This document shows positions 1 through 10,025 of a stretch of DNA of 64,000 nucleotides, in pieces; the stretch's first letter is position 1; every line of letters starts with the position of its first letter. Origin of the DNA: Ureibacillus terrenus (GTDB taxonomy: Bacteria; Bacillota; Bacilli; Bacillales_A; Planococcaceae); contig NZ_VIGD01000001.1 in assembly GCF_006569205.1 (NCBI RefSeq), positions 111,065 to 175,064 of the forward strand, given 5' to 3'. The notes beneath the pieces were generated by a model. That model had not been told where the DNA came from, did not search any database, and saw only the letters and a program-made list of their open reading frames with translations. Both the position numbers and the translations under genes were made by a program.

Positions 1-249
1 GCATTTATCGTCTTATTAATTCCCGCTCTGATCGCCGGGGCTGGAATCAAATTTATGAGAGACACGCTATATGGCATTTTAATTTCCCCATTTCCTTGGT
101 TATGGCTGCAATTTCTTGTGGGCCTGATCTTTGCAGTTGCCGGAATCGGCTTTTTTGCCGGCTACTTATTGCACAGAGACCGCAAAAGGGGACGGGTAGC
201 GCCAAGATTTCAAAAGAAAGATGAAACAAGAGAAATGAAAATAAAATAA
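1..249 (+). CDS. yqzF: DUF2627 family small membrane protein, 5' end missing
   Basis: The reading frame is open from base 1, so the start lies outside the window; 82 residues are visible. The sequence has two hydrophobic segments separated by a short loop with the motif MRDTLYGI and a basic tail ending in RDRKRGRVAPRF-like sequence. This pattern matches the DUF2627 proteins (B. subtilis YqzF), whose function is not known. Two transmembrane helices are predicted by eye. The gene converges on the fapA-like gene across a shared hairpin terminator. Confidence 0.8.
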   Translation, partial: AFIVLLIPALIAGAGIKFMRDTLYGILISPFPWLWLQFLVGLIFAVAGIGFFAGYLLHRDRKRGRVAPRFQKKDETREMKIK

Positions 250-250
250 A

Positions 251-295
251 AAATGCGTTCAATGAAGGAGTTGCCCTTTCATTGAACGCATTTTT
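251..295. terminator. Bidirectional terminator between yqzF and the fapA-like gene
   Basis: A hairpin with arms AATGCGTTCAATGAA and TTCATTGAACGCATT is flanked by A-rich and T-rich runs, so it can end transcripts from both sides. It overlaps the stop codon of the minus-strand gene. Confidence 0.8.
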
Positions 296-1859
296 ATGCA
301 TTTAATTCCCCAAGTTCCCTCGAAAATCTTCCTTTCGTCAAACTCGATAACAAAGACCCTTTATTTCCGATTTGAATCAATGTTCCCGGATAAGCTTCTT
401 TTTTGACGATGATTTCGCCTTGCCCTGCCGATTTTATGTCTCTCATCAATTCCTGGATTTCAAAATCCAATTGGAGCATCTGCTGCTTTTTGTTTTCCAG
501 CATTTCCTGCATTTGCTTTAACGTCTTCAACTGCGCCTGGCGCAGATTTTCTTTGAATGACGATAACTTTTCAATATTATTGTTTAATCGCAAAATTTCT
601 TCCTGCAGGGATTTTAATAACGCCGCTTTTCTTTGAATGATTTGATATCCTTCTTGGCGATCTAAGGATCGAATGATCAAGTCCGTCCGTCTTTCCATGC
701 GGTTTCCCGAAACAGCCGTGACGATTGTATTTTTCGCAATCGCCTTTCCCCCGATGATTTTCCCATTTTCTTCGTCCAACAGTATGGAATCCGCTTGCAG
801 GAAAGAGTTGAAAGAGTAGAAGCCGACGACAATATTTTTCTTTGCAAATAAATTCGCTTCATTCACGTGTTTTACATAAATGCTGCCGCCCGCCTTTATG
901 TCCGTTTGGCCTAATCCGAACACCCCGCCTTTTATGTAGATGTCCCCTTCCCTGGATTCGATGGTTTTTGCTCCTGTGACGCCTTCCAATCCTTCAATGG
1001 AAATATCCCCGGTCGCAATGACGCTGAAACCTTTCTGCACCGTTCCCCGGATGGTGATGGACCCATCAAAATCGATGTTCCCTGTCTCAACCCCTACATC
1101 GCCATTAATTGGCAAATGTCGGCTCACCGTCAAAAAACCATGCCGTTCCTCCACGACACCTTTTGTCAAAGCGCGAAGCACGATTTTCCCGTCTTCTACC
1201 GATTCATAAGCGGACTTCCGGTCGTATTTCAGCGGCTTGTCTTTACCGGGAGGAGCTGGAATCTCTTCTCCAAAGACATTTTTCCCATTGATTCCCGGTT
1301 TCGGTGGAATTTTTTCCCCCAACCAATCATTCTGATTAATTTCAAAAATGAAGTTCATATCAAAATAATCCGCTTTGCCGTCTTCCCTTATAACCGGTTT
1401 TCTTTCCGGAATTTTCAGATAGGTAATTTTGGCATCCTCGCCTTTAACCGGTTTGGTTCCCTCGGCGACGACGACGGGTTTGGCAATCATAATTGAATGA
1501 ACATCAATTTCTTTTATTCCAAAAATAATCTTCTCTTGTTCTAATAAATCTTCCAGAGCTTCCCGAAATGCCTTCTCATCTTCCAGCACGTTCGGCTCAT
1601 ATACAAATAGTTGGGCCGTCATCCGGTCTTTGGATACTTCAATTTTCATCGGCGGCAGCCAATATCCAATTTCTTCCGGCTGTCCTGCTGCTTCCTGCAA
1701 AGCAATTTTTAAATTTAAAAAATTTGTCACTTTGATCCGGGGAAACTTCCGAAAAATGTCATCCATCTGCCTGATTGAAAATCCTTTTTTGAAAGTGTTG
1801 ATGAAAACTTTTCCGTTTTCTTCCACAATCTCAAAAAATTCATTTCCAAAAATGCGCAC
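294..1859 (-). CDS. FapA/DUF342 domain protein
   Basis: This 521-residue protein has the FapA (formerly DUF342) architecture. An N-terminal region of about 100 residues is followed by the FapA domain. A right-handed beta-helix-like repeat region around residues 250-370 is rich in GDI, GNI and GGS turns. A long coiled coil lies near residues 405-475. FapA proteins were named for an association with flagellar assembly, but most have no proven role, and no flagellar gene is nearby. The start is GTG, preceded by AAAGAGGTGA at good spacing. It stands alone, with a terminator just downstream. Confidence 0.8.
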   Translation of the reverse strand: MRIFGNEFFEIVEENGKVFINTFKKGFSIRQMDDIFRKFPRIKVTNFLNLKIALQEAAGQPEEIGYWLPPMKIEVSKDRMTAQLFVYEPNVLEDEKAFREALEDLLEQEKIIFGIKEIDVHSIMIAKPVVVAEGTKPVKGEDAKITYLKIPERKPVIREDGKADYFDMNFIFEINQNDWLGEKIPPKPGINGKNVFGEEIPAPPGKDKPLKYDRKSAYESVEDGKIVLRALTKGVVEERHGFLTVSRHLPINGDVGVETGNIDFDGSITIRGTVQKGFSVIATGDISIEGLEGVTGAKTIESREGDIYIKGGVFGLGQTDIKAGGSIYVKHVNEANLFAKKNIVVGFYSFNSFLQADSILLDEENGKIIGGKAIAKNTIVTAVSGNRMERRTDLIIRSLDRQEGYQIIQRKAALLKSLQEEILRLNNNIEKLSSFKENLRQAQLKTLKQMQEMLENKKQQMLQLDFEIQELMRDIKSAGQGEIIVKKEAYPGTLIQIGNKGSLLSSLTKGRFSRELGELNA

Positions 1860-2016
1860 CCGGTCTCACCTCTTTATCTATCAGATAAGATGAGTATAAT
1901 ATAAATTTTTCGTTTTTTGTTTAATAAAAAAAGAAAAAAATTTGATATGCGAGAAAAAATATCCAACTTATTTCCCTTGGGAACATCCACTTCATGTTTC
2001 AATCAAAGGAAAAGAA

Positions 2017-2042
2017 AAACCACATCATGCCGATGTGGTTTG
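2017..2042 (-). terminator. Terminator of the 135-aa hypothetical gene
   Basis: A hairpin with AACCACATC and GATGTGGTT arms is followed, on the minus strand, by a T-rich run. Confidence 0.65.
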
Positions 2043-2047
2043 GAACA

Positions 2048-2455
2048 TTAAATAACTTTGAATATTGAAATAATATTTTCAGCATAGCTTTCTTGCCATT
2101 TTTCATTGCTGTCATCTTTGCTGTTGAAATAAAAGATTGTATTGTCTTCCAATTCCAACGTTAATTCAACCTCTGAATCAGCATATGTCAAATCTTTTCT
2201 ATTGATCTTGCTTTTATATTGTCTGATCTTGTATGGGAATTTATAAGTTTCTAGTTTCGGATCATAGTTAAATTCCACTTTGACAACCGAATCCGCTAAA
2301 AAATAATACAGCTCCGTTTCTTTATTATTAAAGAAATTCTTGGCATAAAAGCCTTTAAAATCTGTATAGAACTCCTTGATGGTCTGATGTGCTTCTTTAA
2401 AGACATATGGATACGATTTTTTAAATAATAAGTCCTCGAATTGCAGTTGGTCCAT
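2048..2455 (-). CDS. Hypothetical protein, 135 aa
   Basis: I do not recognise this protein. It is soluble (no signal peptide or membrane segment), rich in Lys, Asp, Phe and Tyr, with a predicted alternation of short helices and beta strands. The central part (VVKVEF, VELTLELEDNTIFYFNS) looks like a beta-sheet fold. The ATG at 2455 is preferred over the in-frame ATG two codons upstream, because AGGAGGG then lies nine bases away instead of three. It is monocistronic, with its own terminator, between spo0A and the fapA-like gene. Confidence 0.6.
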   Translation of the reverse strand: MDQLQFEDLLFKKSYPYVFKEAHQTIKEFYTDFKGFYAKNFFNNKETELYYFLADSVVKVEFNYDPKLETYKFPYKIRQYKSKINRKDLTYADSEVELTLELEDNTIFYFNSKDDSNEKWQESYAENIISIFKVI

Positions 2456-2802
2456 ACACACATCTCCCTCCTATCTACCATCATTATACAATGGTGCTAA
2501 AGTCAGGAGAATGAGGTTTTTCCGCATGAAATTTACAAACTTATGTACAAAGCCTGCCGCTTTTCTGCAGCTACAATGAAACCGTTTGGTTGGGAACAGA
2601 TTTTCCTTGTTCCGCTTCATTATTTCCATATTCCATGAGCATCTTTTTCCCACTTACATCCTTGCTGAACGCAAAAAAGCGCACCCATTTATCAGGACCG
2701 ACCCAATAAATGGTGCGCATCATCCATTTGGAAAACCAATGCTTCCAAATACAAAATATTTACAAATGCAGAAAGTCCATGATACATCCAGATTTCATTT
2801 TA
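2456..2802. other. Gene-free stretch between spo0A and the 135-aa gene
   Basis: About 350 bases contain the spo0A terminator (2673-2718) and presumably the promoter of the 135-aa gene. The short open frames here lack a convincing ribosome binding site, and I see no family resemblance in them. Confidence 0.6.
2673..2718 (-). terminator. spo0A transcription terminator
   Basis: Long hairpin with arms GCGCACCCATTTAT and ATAAATGGTGCGC (one bulged base). On the minus strand the stem is followed by a run of six T. Confidence 0.8.
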
Positions 2803-3594
2803 TTATGAAGCAACCAGTTCTAAGCGGATTTTGTCCGCGATCATGGCGATGAATTCGGAGTTTGTAGGCTTTGATTTCAGATGATGTACTGTGTAACCGA
2901 ACATTTGGGAAATGGATTCGTAATTGCCTCGATTCCATGCGACTTCGATGGCGTGACGGATCGCGCGTTCGACACGGGAAGGAGTTGTACCAAATTTTTT
3001 CGCGATTTCCGGATACAATATTTTCGTTACGGAACCCAGTAAATCAATATCATGGTAAACCATTAGGATCGCTTCTCTCAAATAAGCGTAGCCTTTGATA
3101 TGGGCAGGTACGCCGATTTCTTTGATAATGGATGTTATCGTTGTATCAAGTTGTCTCTGGTTCACTTTTCCTGTCGATTCAGGCTGCAGGATACTGTTAC
3201 GTTTAAATGTTTCCCGTTTTTGTCCTGCACAATGCATAATTTTCTGAACAAGCTGATCGAACTCGAACGGCTTTAACATAAAATAGGAAGCCCCGTATGT
3301 AACGGCCTGTTTCATTACATCCTCTTGTCCAAAAGCGGTCAACATGATTACCTGAATATCACGGAAACGTTCATCGTTATAGATCTCCTGAAGAACGCCC
3401 ATCCCATCCAAATGAGGCATGATGATATCCAATAACAAAATATCCGGTTTATATTCTTCAAGCATATTTAGACACAATTTCCCGTTGGAAGCCGTAGCGA
3501 CTATTTCGATGTCCGGATGATTTTCGAAATATTGTTCCATTGTTTTCACTAAATCCCGATTATCGTCAGCAATTGCAACTTTGATTTTCGTCAC
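2803..3594 (-). CDS. spo0A: Spo0A, sporulation master response regulator
   Basis: Spo0A integrates the sporulation phosphorelay and, once phosphorylated, binds 0A boxes to start spore formation. The 263 residues carry an N-terminal receiver domain with the acidic pair ADDN near residues 9-12, the phosphoacceptor Asp in [11 protein letters not shown], the Thr of MLTAFG and the Lys of LKPF. A variable linker follows. The C-terminal DNA-binding domain contains the near-invariant [13 protein letters not shown] and [14 protein letters not shown] motifs. The open frame extends 53 codons upstream, but the GTG at 3594 is chosen because AAAGGGGGAA precedes it and the protein then matches the family length. 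It lies downstream of spoIVB, as in other Bacillales. Confidence 0.97.
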   Translation of the reverse strand: MTKIKVAIADDNRDLVKTMEQYFENHPDIEIVATASNGKLCLNMLEEYKPDILLLDIIMPHLDGMGVLQEIYNDERFRDIQVIMLTAFGQEDVMKQAVTYGASYFMLKPFEFDQLVQKIMHCAGQKRETFKRNSILQPESTGKVNQRQLDTTITSIIKEIGVPAHIKGYAYLREAILMVYHDIDLLGSVTKILYPEIAKKFGTTPSRVERAIRHAIEVAWNRGNYESISQMFGYTVHHLKSKPTNSEFIAMIADKIRLELVAS

Positions 3595-3662
3595 ATCAAT
3601 TCCCCCTTTAACCTTCTCCCTCATAAATATGTCATAGTTTCGGTTTACTTGACAATATAGTT

Positions 3663-3669
3663 TTCGACA
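3663..3669 (-). promoter_or_regulatory. Candidate 0A box upstream of spo0A
   Basis: The minus strand reads TGTCGAA, the consensus 0A box, about 70 bases before the spo0A start codon. A related TGTCAAG lies closer to the gene, and an AGGTATT element just upstream resembles a sigma-H -35. Autoregulation of spo0A through such boxes is known in B. subtilis; here it is inferred. Confidence 0.55.
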
Positions 3670-3790
3670 TTTTTTTAGAAATACCTTTCTAATTTTAAAA
3701 ATAAGAATGTAGTCGGAAAGTTTCTGTATTATTTGACAAAATTTGTTTTGCAAAAAATTATTTTAATACAATTTTTTAATTCAATTATCA

Positions 3791-3827
3791 AAAAAAGACC
3801 ACACCGAATGCTCGATGTAGTCTTTTT
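3791..3827 (-). terminator. spoIVB terminator
   Basis: Hairpin with AAGACTACATC pairing to GTGTGGTCTT (G-U pairs included), followed on the minus strand by seven T. Confidence 0.75.
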
Positions 3828-3830
3828 GTA

Positions 3831-4781
3831 TTAATCCGGTTTCTTTTTTAGCATTTCCGATAGGGTTATGGCCGCACCACGGGCAGGTTGTTCGACAAAC
3901 ATATGGGTGACTGCTCCGACAAATTTCCCGTTTTGCAAAATAGGGCTTCCGCTCATTCCTTGTAAAATGCCGCCGGTTTTGGATAACAATTTTTTATCTG
4001 TTATTTCGAATTGTAAAAAATTATCTTCAATTTTCACGATTTCGATGATAAAACTTTCGACTTTTGAACCTTCGATGGCTGTCAAAAGCTCTGCCTTGCC
4101 CAATTGTATTTCATCATCATGCATAATCTCAATCGGTTTACGCATAATCTGATTTATGTCAGATTCCCAATTCCCAAAAATGCCGTAAATATCATTGGAG
4201 GAAATATTCCCCAAACGGATATCATCCGAATTGATCACAGAAATTTTATAACCAGGGTTCCCGGGACTGGATTTTTTAATTTGCTCAATTGAGGCTAAAA
4301 AAATAGAGCCCTCCGTGAACTCAGGGGGTTTGTTTAAAACCCCGTCGATGATTTGATGCCCCAATGCTCCATATTCTTTAGTTTCGGGATCGATGAATGT
4401 TAATGTTCCGATACCATCCGTTTCATCTTTTATAAAAGGAAGGATGTTATTCGCCTGTTCGTTTGTGATGGTGATGGTTCTCGTTTGACCGGAGTCTTTT
4501 TTGATGGTCAGCGTATTTTGATTTTCCGTGATGGATGCCTTTAACATCTCAATTGATTCGATATGCTTCCCATTGACTTCCTTAATGATTTCCCCTTTTT
4601 TCAGCCACTGGCCATTGGGCAACAGCACATCATGTGCCACATAAACAAATGGCAGCTCCAGCTGTATACCGATCGATTCCCCCATTGGAATCAATTTTTT
4701 CGCTTCGGCCACTGCTGAAGGTGTTAAAAAGGCGATGACAAGCACAAGATAAATCAACAGATTATGCAAACGGCATTTCAT
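3831..4781 (-). CDS. spoIVB: SpoIVB, sporulation signalling serine protease
   Basis: SpoIVB is secreted from the forespore into the intermembrane space, where it triggers pro-sigma-K processing. The 316 residues show an N-terminal membrane/signal segment, a PDZ domain at about residues 35-95 (GEIIKEVNGKHI) and an S55 peptidase domain. The His lies in YGALGHQI and the nucleophile Ser in GMSGSPIL. It is shorter than the roughly 425-residue B. subtilis protein, mostly before the PDZ domain. The ATG at 4781 is preferred because GAGGAGGTGG sits just before it; the upstream TTG would overlap that site. A CATAGTA element upstream resembles a sigma-G -10. Confidence 0.93.
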   Translation of the reverse strand: MKCRLHNLLIYLVLVIAFLTPSAVAEAKKLIPMGESIGIQLELPFVYVAHDVLLPNGQWLKKGEIIKEVNGKHIESIEMLKASITENQNTLTIKKDSGQTRTITITNEQANNILPFIKDETDGIGTLTFIDPETKEYGALGHQIIDGVLNKPPEFTEGSIFLASIEQIKKSSPGNPGYKISVINSDDIRLGNISSNDIYGIFGNWESDINQIMRKPIEIMHDDEIQLGKAELLTAIEGSKVESFIIEIVKIEDNFLQFEITDKKLLSKTGGILQGMSGSPILQNGKFVGAVTHMFVEQPARGAAITLSEMLKKKPD

Positions 4782-4914
4782 AGTCCACCTCCTCAAAATG
4801 TATGTAACTTTACTATGTGTAACTCTTCTTTTATTAATGTGAGGTAAATATTTGTCGCTTAGGTACTTTCATTTCTAGAAAAAACAGTATATTCGCCTGC
4901 TGATGGCCGTATTG

Positions 4915-6642
4915 CTAAACCGGAAGTGAACCTTTGGATGCCAATCCATGTTTTATTTCGTTTTTCTTTTCATTCGCCAGCTGCAATAACTCACGGGCGT
5001 GTTGCATGGTCAATTCCGTAATTTCCGTGCCGCTCATCATTCGGCTGATTTCTTCCACCCGTTTTTCTTCAACTATTTTTTCGACGGTTGTATAGGTGCG
5101 ATTTTTTTCCACTTGTTTGGAAATTAAATAATGCTGGTCAGCCATTGCTGCGACTTGCGGCAAATGGGAAATGCATAATACTTGAGAATTAAGGGAAATA
5201 TTGGCGATTTTTTCTGCGATCGACTGCGCAACCCGACCGCTTACTCCGGTATCCACTTCATCAAAAATAATGGAAGTGATTTGGGATTTTGATGAAAAAA
5301 TCGTTTTTAACGCAAGCATAATTCTCGATAATTCCCCACCAGAGGCAATTTTTGGCAAAGATTTGGGCGGTTCGCCGACATTAGTGGAGATGTAGAATGA
5401 TATATAGTCTTTCCCATTCATGTCGAAATTATTTAACCGGTCAAACTGAACGATAAATTTCGCCTTTTCCATATGCAAATCACGAAGTTCGTTCATGATG
5501 GCTTCACTTAACTGGGTTGCACATTTTTTGCGTACTTTCGTTAACTCATCGCATAAATTTTCCAATTCCTCTTCCAATTTTCTCAACTGTTGTTCTTTTT
5601 GTTGAAGGGCTTCATCACGATGCAGCAACGTGTTTAACTCTTTCTTGATTTTTTCATAATATGTAATGATCTCTTCGACGGTGCTTCCGTATTTTCTTTT
5701 TAGCATTTGATATTGGGCAAGGCGGGATTCCACTTCATTTAAACGTTCCGGATCAAATTCAAGTTCGTCGATTACGCTTTTGATTTGATAGGATGCATCC
5801 TGCAGTGCATAAAAAGAAGAAGATACCGCTTCATAAGAATCGATGAACTGTTCATCCAGCTGTACAATGTCTTCCAAAGCGCTCATGGCTTCACCAATAT
5901 AATCCAGGCCTTTCATTTCGCCGGAAATTGCTTCGTATGCATTGATGGCATGCTCATAGATCTTATGGAAGTTTTGCAATCGTTTCCTTTCTTCCAACAA
6001 CATTTCTTCTTCTTTTACAGACAATTTGGCATCTTCGAGTTCCTGAATCTGGAATTGATATAAGTCAATCCGCTGGGCAATTTGCTGTTCATTGATATTG
6101 ATCGCCTGCACTTCTTTTTTTAATGAACGGTATTTTTCATATAACCGATGATATTTTTCTTTAATCGGCCGCAATTGTTTTTCTGCAAATTGGTCAAGCA
6201 AAAATATGTGCCGTTTTTCATCCATCAATTCCTGGTTTTCATGCTGTCCGTGAATATCCACCAATGTGGAGCCGATTTCCCTCAAAACGGATAAAGGAAC
6301 CAGTTTGCCGTTCACCCTGCAAACGCTTTTTCCATTTTCATTGATATCCCGTCGCAAAATGATTGTCCCTTCATCCTCTTCAACATCGATCCCCACTTCC
6401 GTTAACTTTTCAAACACCGGATGATGGTCGGGTACAAAGAATAAACCCGAAAGTTCCGCTTTTTTCGCCCCATGACGGACAAACTCCTGGCTTGCACGGC
6501 CGCCGGTCAGCATATGGACAGCATCGATGATAATCGATTTACCCGCGCCTGTTTCCCCCGTCAAAACCGTCAAACCGTTTTCAAAAGTGACGGCCAATTC
6601 TTCAATAATGGCGAAGTTTCGAATATTCAGCTCTTTCAACAA
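4915..6642 (-). CDS. recN: RecN, DNA double-strand break repair protein
   Basis: RecN is an SMC-like ATPase that gathers at double-strand breaks and tethers ends for recombination. The protein (575 residues from the chosen start) has Walker A GETGAGKS near residue 30, two long coiled-coil arms, the ABC signature around ASGGELSRIMLAL, and Walker B IIFDEVDTGVSG near residue 480. The TTG at 6642 is chosen because it aligns with the family start (LLKELNIRNFAIIEE) and has GAGGTGG at good spacing; a GTG three codons earlier lies inside that site. It follows argR by 15 bases, so the two are probably cotranscribed. Confidence 0.93.
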   Translation of the reverse strand: MLKELNIRNFAIIEELAVTFENGLTVLTGETGAGKSIIIDAVHMLTGGRASQEFVRHGAKKAELSGLFFVPDHHPVFEKLTEVGIDVEEDEGTIILRRDINENGKSVCRVNGKLVPLSVLREIGSTLVDIHGQHENQELMDEKRHIFLLDQFAEKQLRPIKEKYHRLYEKYRSLKKEVQAININEQQIAQRIDLYQFQIQELEDAKLSVKEEEMLLEERKRLQNFHKIYEHAINAYEAISGEMKGLDYIGEAMSALEDIVQLDEQFIDSYEAVSSSFYALQDASYQIKSVIDELEFDPERLNEVESRLAQYQMLKRKYGSTVEEIITYYEKIKKELNTLLHRDEALQQKEQQLRKLEEELENLCDELTKVRKKCATQLSEAIMNELRDLHMEKAKFIVQFDRLNNFDMNGKDYISFYISTNVGEPPKSLPKIASGGELSRIMLALKTIFSSKSQITSIIFDEVDTGVSGRVAQSIAEKIANISLNSQVLCISHLPQVAAMADQHYLISKQVEKNRTYTTVEKIVEEKRVEEISRMMSGTEITELTMQHARELLQLANEKKNEIKHGLASKGSLPV

Positions 6643-6657
6643 ACGGACCACCTCGAA

Positions 6658-7107
6658 TTAAAGTAAATCTAAAATTCGCTGTTTAATGATTTCACGCTGT
6701 TCTTCTTCCCTGACAATAATCAAGATTGTATCATCTCCGGATAACGTACCCAATACTTCAGGCCATTCCAAATGGTCAATCAACACCGCAACCGCATTTC
6801 CGTTGCCCGGCAAAGTTTTCAGCATCAAAAAATGGGCCACGCCATCAATACTGACAAAAGAGTCCGTTAACGCCCTTTGCAATTTTTGCAGCGGATTGAA
6901 CCGCTGATCTGCCGGCAAGCTGTACTTATAACGCCCATCCGGAAGAGGAACTTTGACCAAGTGCAATTCTTTAATATCCCTGGATACAGTGGCTTGCGTC
7001 ACATTAAAACCTGCTTCTTTTAAAGCTGCCACCAGTTCTTCCTGAGTTTCAATTTCATTGTTTGCTATGATTTCACGTATTTTCATATGCCGTTGACCTT
7101 TACTCAT
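6658..7107 (-). CDS. argR: ArgR/AhrC arginine repressor
   Basis: A hexameric, arginine-responsive regulator of arginine synthesis and catabolism. The 149 residues carry the winged-helix N-terminal domain ([17 protein letters not shown] and [16 protein letters not shown]) and a C-terminal oligomerisation and arginine-binding domain ([23 protein letters not shown]). The ATG at 7107 gives the conserved [14 protein letters not shown] start, with AGAGGTG upstream. The argR-recN pairing is a standard Bacillales arrangement. An ARG-box-like sequence lies just upstream. Confidence 0.95.
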   Translation of the reverse strand: MSKGQRHMKIREIIANNEIETQEELVAALKEAGFNVTQATVSRDIKELHLVKVPLPDGRYKYSLPADQRFNPLQKLQRALTDSFVSIDGVAHFLMLKTLPGNGNAVAVLIDHLEWPEVLGTLSGDDTILIIVREEEQREIIKQRILDLL

Positions 7108-7121
7108 ACCTAGCACCTCTT

Positions 7122-7139
7122 AATGAATATAAATGTATA
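7122..7139. promoter_or_regulatory. Candidate ARG box before argR
   Basis: The sequence AATGAATATAAATGTATA resembles the Bacillus ARG-box half-site (CATGAATAAAAATKCAAK). It lies 15 bases upstream of the argR start codon, so autoregulation is plausible. Confidence 0.4.
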
Positions 7140-7173
7140 TTTATACTATCATTACAATTGTTTATTCATCAAG

Positions 7174-7204
7174 TAAAAATAGGGAATGACCATTGCCATT
7201 CCCT
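7174..7204 (-). terminator. Terminator after tlyA
   Basis: Hairpin AGGGAATG/CATTCCCT followed on the minus strand by a short T run. It separates the dxs-tlyA transcript from argR-recN. Confidence 0.75.
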
Positions 7205-7211
7205 GCCAGTA

Positions 7212-8030
7212 TTAACGGAATTCTTGATGGGCCTGTTCCACAACTTTTTTAAAATCTGTAAATGGAATCACTTCCTGCCCTTCCTGAGGTTTTACCAAGT
7301 GGAATAAAAATTCAATATTCCCTTCTCCCCCGGTAATCGGGGAATAAGTTGCATTTTTTACGGCAAAGCCGGTTTCTTCAGCCATTCTTGCCGTTTTCTC
7401 CAACACTTCCAAATGGGTTTTGGGATCGCGGACAATCCCTTTTTTTCCCACTTTCTCTTTTCCCGCTTCAAATTGCGGTTTGACAAGGGCAACGACGTCC
7501 CCTCCAGGAAGCAAAATATTATACAATACCGGCAAAATCAGCGACAAAGAAATAAATGATACGTCGATTGTCGCAAAATCCGGCAATCCCATTGTAAAAT
7601 CTTCCGGTTTTGAATAGCGGAAATTCGTTTTTTCCATAACGGTAACCCGTTCGTCCTTCCGCAGCTTCCAGGCCAATTGATTGGAACCTACATCCAATGC
7701 ATAGCAATGTTTCGCCCCATTTTGAAGTGCGCAATCTGTAAATCCGCCGGTGGAAGCTCCGATGTCAAGCACCAGTTTTCCTTCCACATTTAAATCGAAC
7801 TCTTTCAACGCTTTTTCCAGTTTTAATCCGCCACGACTTACATATTTTAATTGCTCACCCTTGATTTCCAAAGGCGCATCGACCGGAATTTTTTCTCCCG
7901 GTTTGTCTATTCTCGCTTCTTTTGAATAAACTATGCCCGCCATAATAGCCCTTTTGGCTTTTTCCCGGGTTTCACACAATCCCCGTTGAACGAGCAGCAC
8001 ATCTGCCCGTTCTTTCGGCGTTTTCGTCAT
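7212..8030 (-). CDS. TlyA-family rRNA 2'-O-methyltransferase
   Basis: TlyA-type enzymes methylate ribose in rRNA using S-adenosylmethionine; some were first called hemolysins. The 272 residues begin with an S4 RNA-binding domain ([25 protein letters not shown]), then a FtsJ-like methyltransferase fold with the SAM motif [16 protein letters not shown] and a catalytic Lys in LVKPQFEAG. Its ATG overlaps the dxs stop codon (ATGA), so translation is probably coupled. This is the ortholog position of B. subtilis yqxC. The exact rRNA target here is not known. Confidence 0.88.
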   Translation of the reverse strand: MTKTPKERADVLLVQRGLCETREKAKRAIMAGIVYSKEARIDKPGEKIPVDAPLEIKGEQLKYVSRGGLKLEKALKEFDLNVEGKLVLDIGASTGGFTDCALQNGAKHCYALDVGSNQLAWKLRKDERVTVMEKTNFRYSKPEDFTMGLPDFATIDVSFISLSLILPVLYNILLPGGDVVALVKPQFEAGKEKVGKKGIVRDPKTHLEVLEKTARMAEETGFAVKNATYSPITGGEGNIEFLFHLVKPQEGQEVIPFTDFKKVVEQAHQEFR

Positions 8031-9931
8031 ACGGTCTTTTTACCCAACGCTTTATTTTTTACTAAAGATTCGATGCGGGCAATGGTTTCATCTTTCGTAA
8101 TATGCAGTTCTTCCAACAACAAGTCGACGCTGCCATGGTCTACGAACCGGTCCGGAATTCCAATCCGGTCAATTTTTATGTGATGGTATTGATTGTCGCT
8201 GGCGAATTCCAAAATGGCGCTGCCAAAACCGCCTTTCAACACCCCTTCTTCAATTGTCAAGATCGGGATGTTTCGGCCCATGATTTCGTGCAGCATTTCC
8301 TCATCGAGAGGCTTGATGAAACGGGCATTCACCACTTTTACATGAATGTTCCGTTTTGACAATTCTTCTGCCGCTTCCATAGCCATCGGAATCGTTGTAC
8401 CAAAAGTCAGGATCGCTGCATCATTTCCTTCCCTGAGCACTTCCCATGTACCGATCGGAATCGTGTGCAGCTCTTCATCAAGCGGAACGCCGAGTCCATT
8501 GCCGCGTGGATATCTGAGTGCGATTGGCCCCTCATTATAGTCAATGGCCGTTTTTACCATGTGTTGACCTTCATTTTCGTCTTTTGGCATCATGATGACG
8601 ACATTAGGGATATGTCTCAAAAATGCAATATCAAAAACCCCCTGATGCGTATCGCCGTCAGCGCCGACGAGACCGGCGCGGTCGATGCCGATGAACACAT
8701 TCAGCTTTTGTCGCGCAATATCATGCAATACTTGGTCATATGCGCGTTGCAAAAATGTCGAATAAATCGCTAAAAACGGTTTCATATTTTGGGTCGCAAG
8801 CCCCGCAGCCATCGTTGCCGCATGTTGTTCCGCAATGCCTACATCAAAGAAACGGTCCGGAAAGTCCTTTTGAATACCTTCCATCTTTGAACCGACCGGC
8901 ATCGCAGGGGTGATGGCCACAATCCGCTGATCCTCTTTCATCAATTTGCGGACTGTTTCCGAAACAAGGCTCGACCAGGAAGGACCTTTCGCTTTATTTT
9001 GTATAAATGCCCCTGTTTCAATTTTATATGGTCCCGTTCCATGCCATGTGCCGATTTTATCCTCTTCCGCAGGTTTATAACCTTTCCCTTTTTTTGTAAC
9101 CACATGGACTAGAACCGGGCGGTCATCCACTTTTTTCGCATATTCCAACGTTTTTTCCAACGCATCAAAATCATGTCCATCAATCGGTCCTAAATATTTG
9201 AATCCCATTTCCTCGAAAAATACGCCGGATACGACCAAGTACTTCAAACTGTCCTTTACCCGATCGGCAGCCTGGGCAAGCTTGCCGCCCACAACAGGGA
9301 TCCGTTTCATCATCGACTCCAATTCTTCTTTTGCCTTTGAATACTCTTTTGCCGTTCTCAATCTTCCCAAAATATTGTGCAAAGCCCCGACATTCGGAGC
9401 GATGGACATTTCATTGTCATTTAAAATCACAATCATTCTTCTTTTTTCATGGCCGATGTGGTTCAAAGCCTCCAAAGCCATTCCGCCTGTTAAAGCGCCA
9501 TCTCCAATAATCGGTACAATATAATGATTTTCCTTTTTAATGTCCCGCGCTATGGCCATTCCCATCGCGGCAGACAAAGAAGTGGAGCTGTGTCCTGTTT
9601 CCCATTCATCATGGATGCTTTCCGCCCGTTTCGGAAAGCCGCTTAAACCTTTATATTGCCGCAGCGTATCAAATTGGGCGGCACGGCCCGTCAATATTTT
9701 GTGGACATAGGCTTGATGCCCTACATCCCATAAGATTTTATCGAAAGGGCTGTTGAACGCCCGATGCAACGCAATCGTCAGTTCCACAACACCTAAATTC
9801 GGTCCGATATGTCCACCGGTTTTTGAGCATTTTTCAATCAAAAAATCCCGAATATCTTGAGCCAATTCCTCCAGTTGTTGTCGATTGAGTTTTTTTAAAA
9901 AGGATGGACCAGTAATTGTCGTTAAATCCAT
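8027..9931 (-). CDS. dxs: 1-deoxy-D-xylulose-5-phosphate synthase
   Basis: Dxs condenses pyruvate and glyceraldehyde-3-phosphate in the first step of the MEP isoprenoid pathway and also feeds thiamine and pyridoxal synthesis. The 634 residues match the family length. The thiamine diphosphate motif GDGALTGG with following NDN lies near residues 150-180. The transketolase pyrimidine-binding domain ([19 protein letters not shown]) lies near residue 370, and the C-terminal transketolase domain follows. It sits between ispA and tlyA in an isoprenoid cluster. ispG, a later step, lies at 62.8 kb. Confidence 0.96.
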   Translation of the reverse strand: MDLTTITGPSFLKKLNRQQLEELAQDIRDFLIEKCSKTGGHIGPNLGVVELTIALHRAFNSPFDKILWDVGHQAYVHKILTGRAAQFDTLRQYKGLSGFPKRAESIHDEWETGHSSTSLSAAMGMAIARDIKKENHYIVPIIGDGALTGGMALEALNHIGHEKRRMIVILNDNEMSIAPNVGALHNILGRLRTAKEYSKAKEELESMMKRIPVVGGKLAQAADRVKDSLKYLVVSGVFFEEMGFKYLGPIDGHDFDALEKTLEYAKKVDDRPVLVHVVTKKGKGYKPAEEDKIGTWHGTGPYKIETGAFIQNKAKGPSWSSLVSETVRKLMKEDQRIVAITPAMPVGSKMEGIQKDFPDRFFDVGIAEQHAATMAAGLATQNMKPFLAIYSTFLQRAYDQVLHDIARQKLNVFIGIDRAGLVGADGDTHQGVFDIAFLRHIPNVVIMMPKDENEGQHMVKTAIDYNEGPIALRYPRGNGLGVPLDEELHTIPIGTWEVLREGNDAAILTFGTTIPMAMEAAEELSKRNIHVKVVNARFIKPLDEEMLHEIMGRNIPILTIEEGVLKGGFGSAILEFASDNQYHHIKIDRIGIPDRFVDHGSVDLLLEELHITKDETIARIESLVKNKALGKKTV

Positions 9932-10025
9932 CTCTCACACACCTTTTCTTCAGTTTATTCGCTTTGAGGTTGTCATTTCATTATAACAAGGTAAATCCAC
10001 TGACAAAAGCAATCCATTCGGCCGT

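Noticed and set aside
1116..1496. 126-codon plus-strand frame inside the fapA-like gene
   Set aside because: It is antisense to a gene with clear domain structure and has no ribosome site.
2471..2653. 60-codon frame upstream of the 135-aa gene
   Set aside because: It has no ribosome binding site and no family resemblance; it ends in the promoter region of the next gene.
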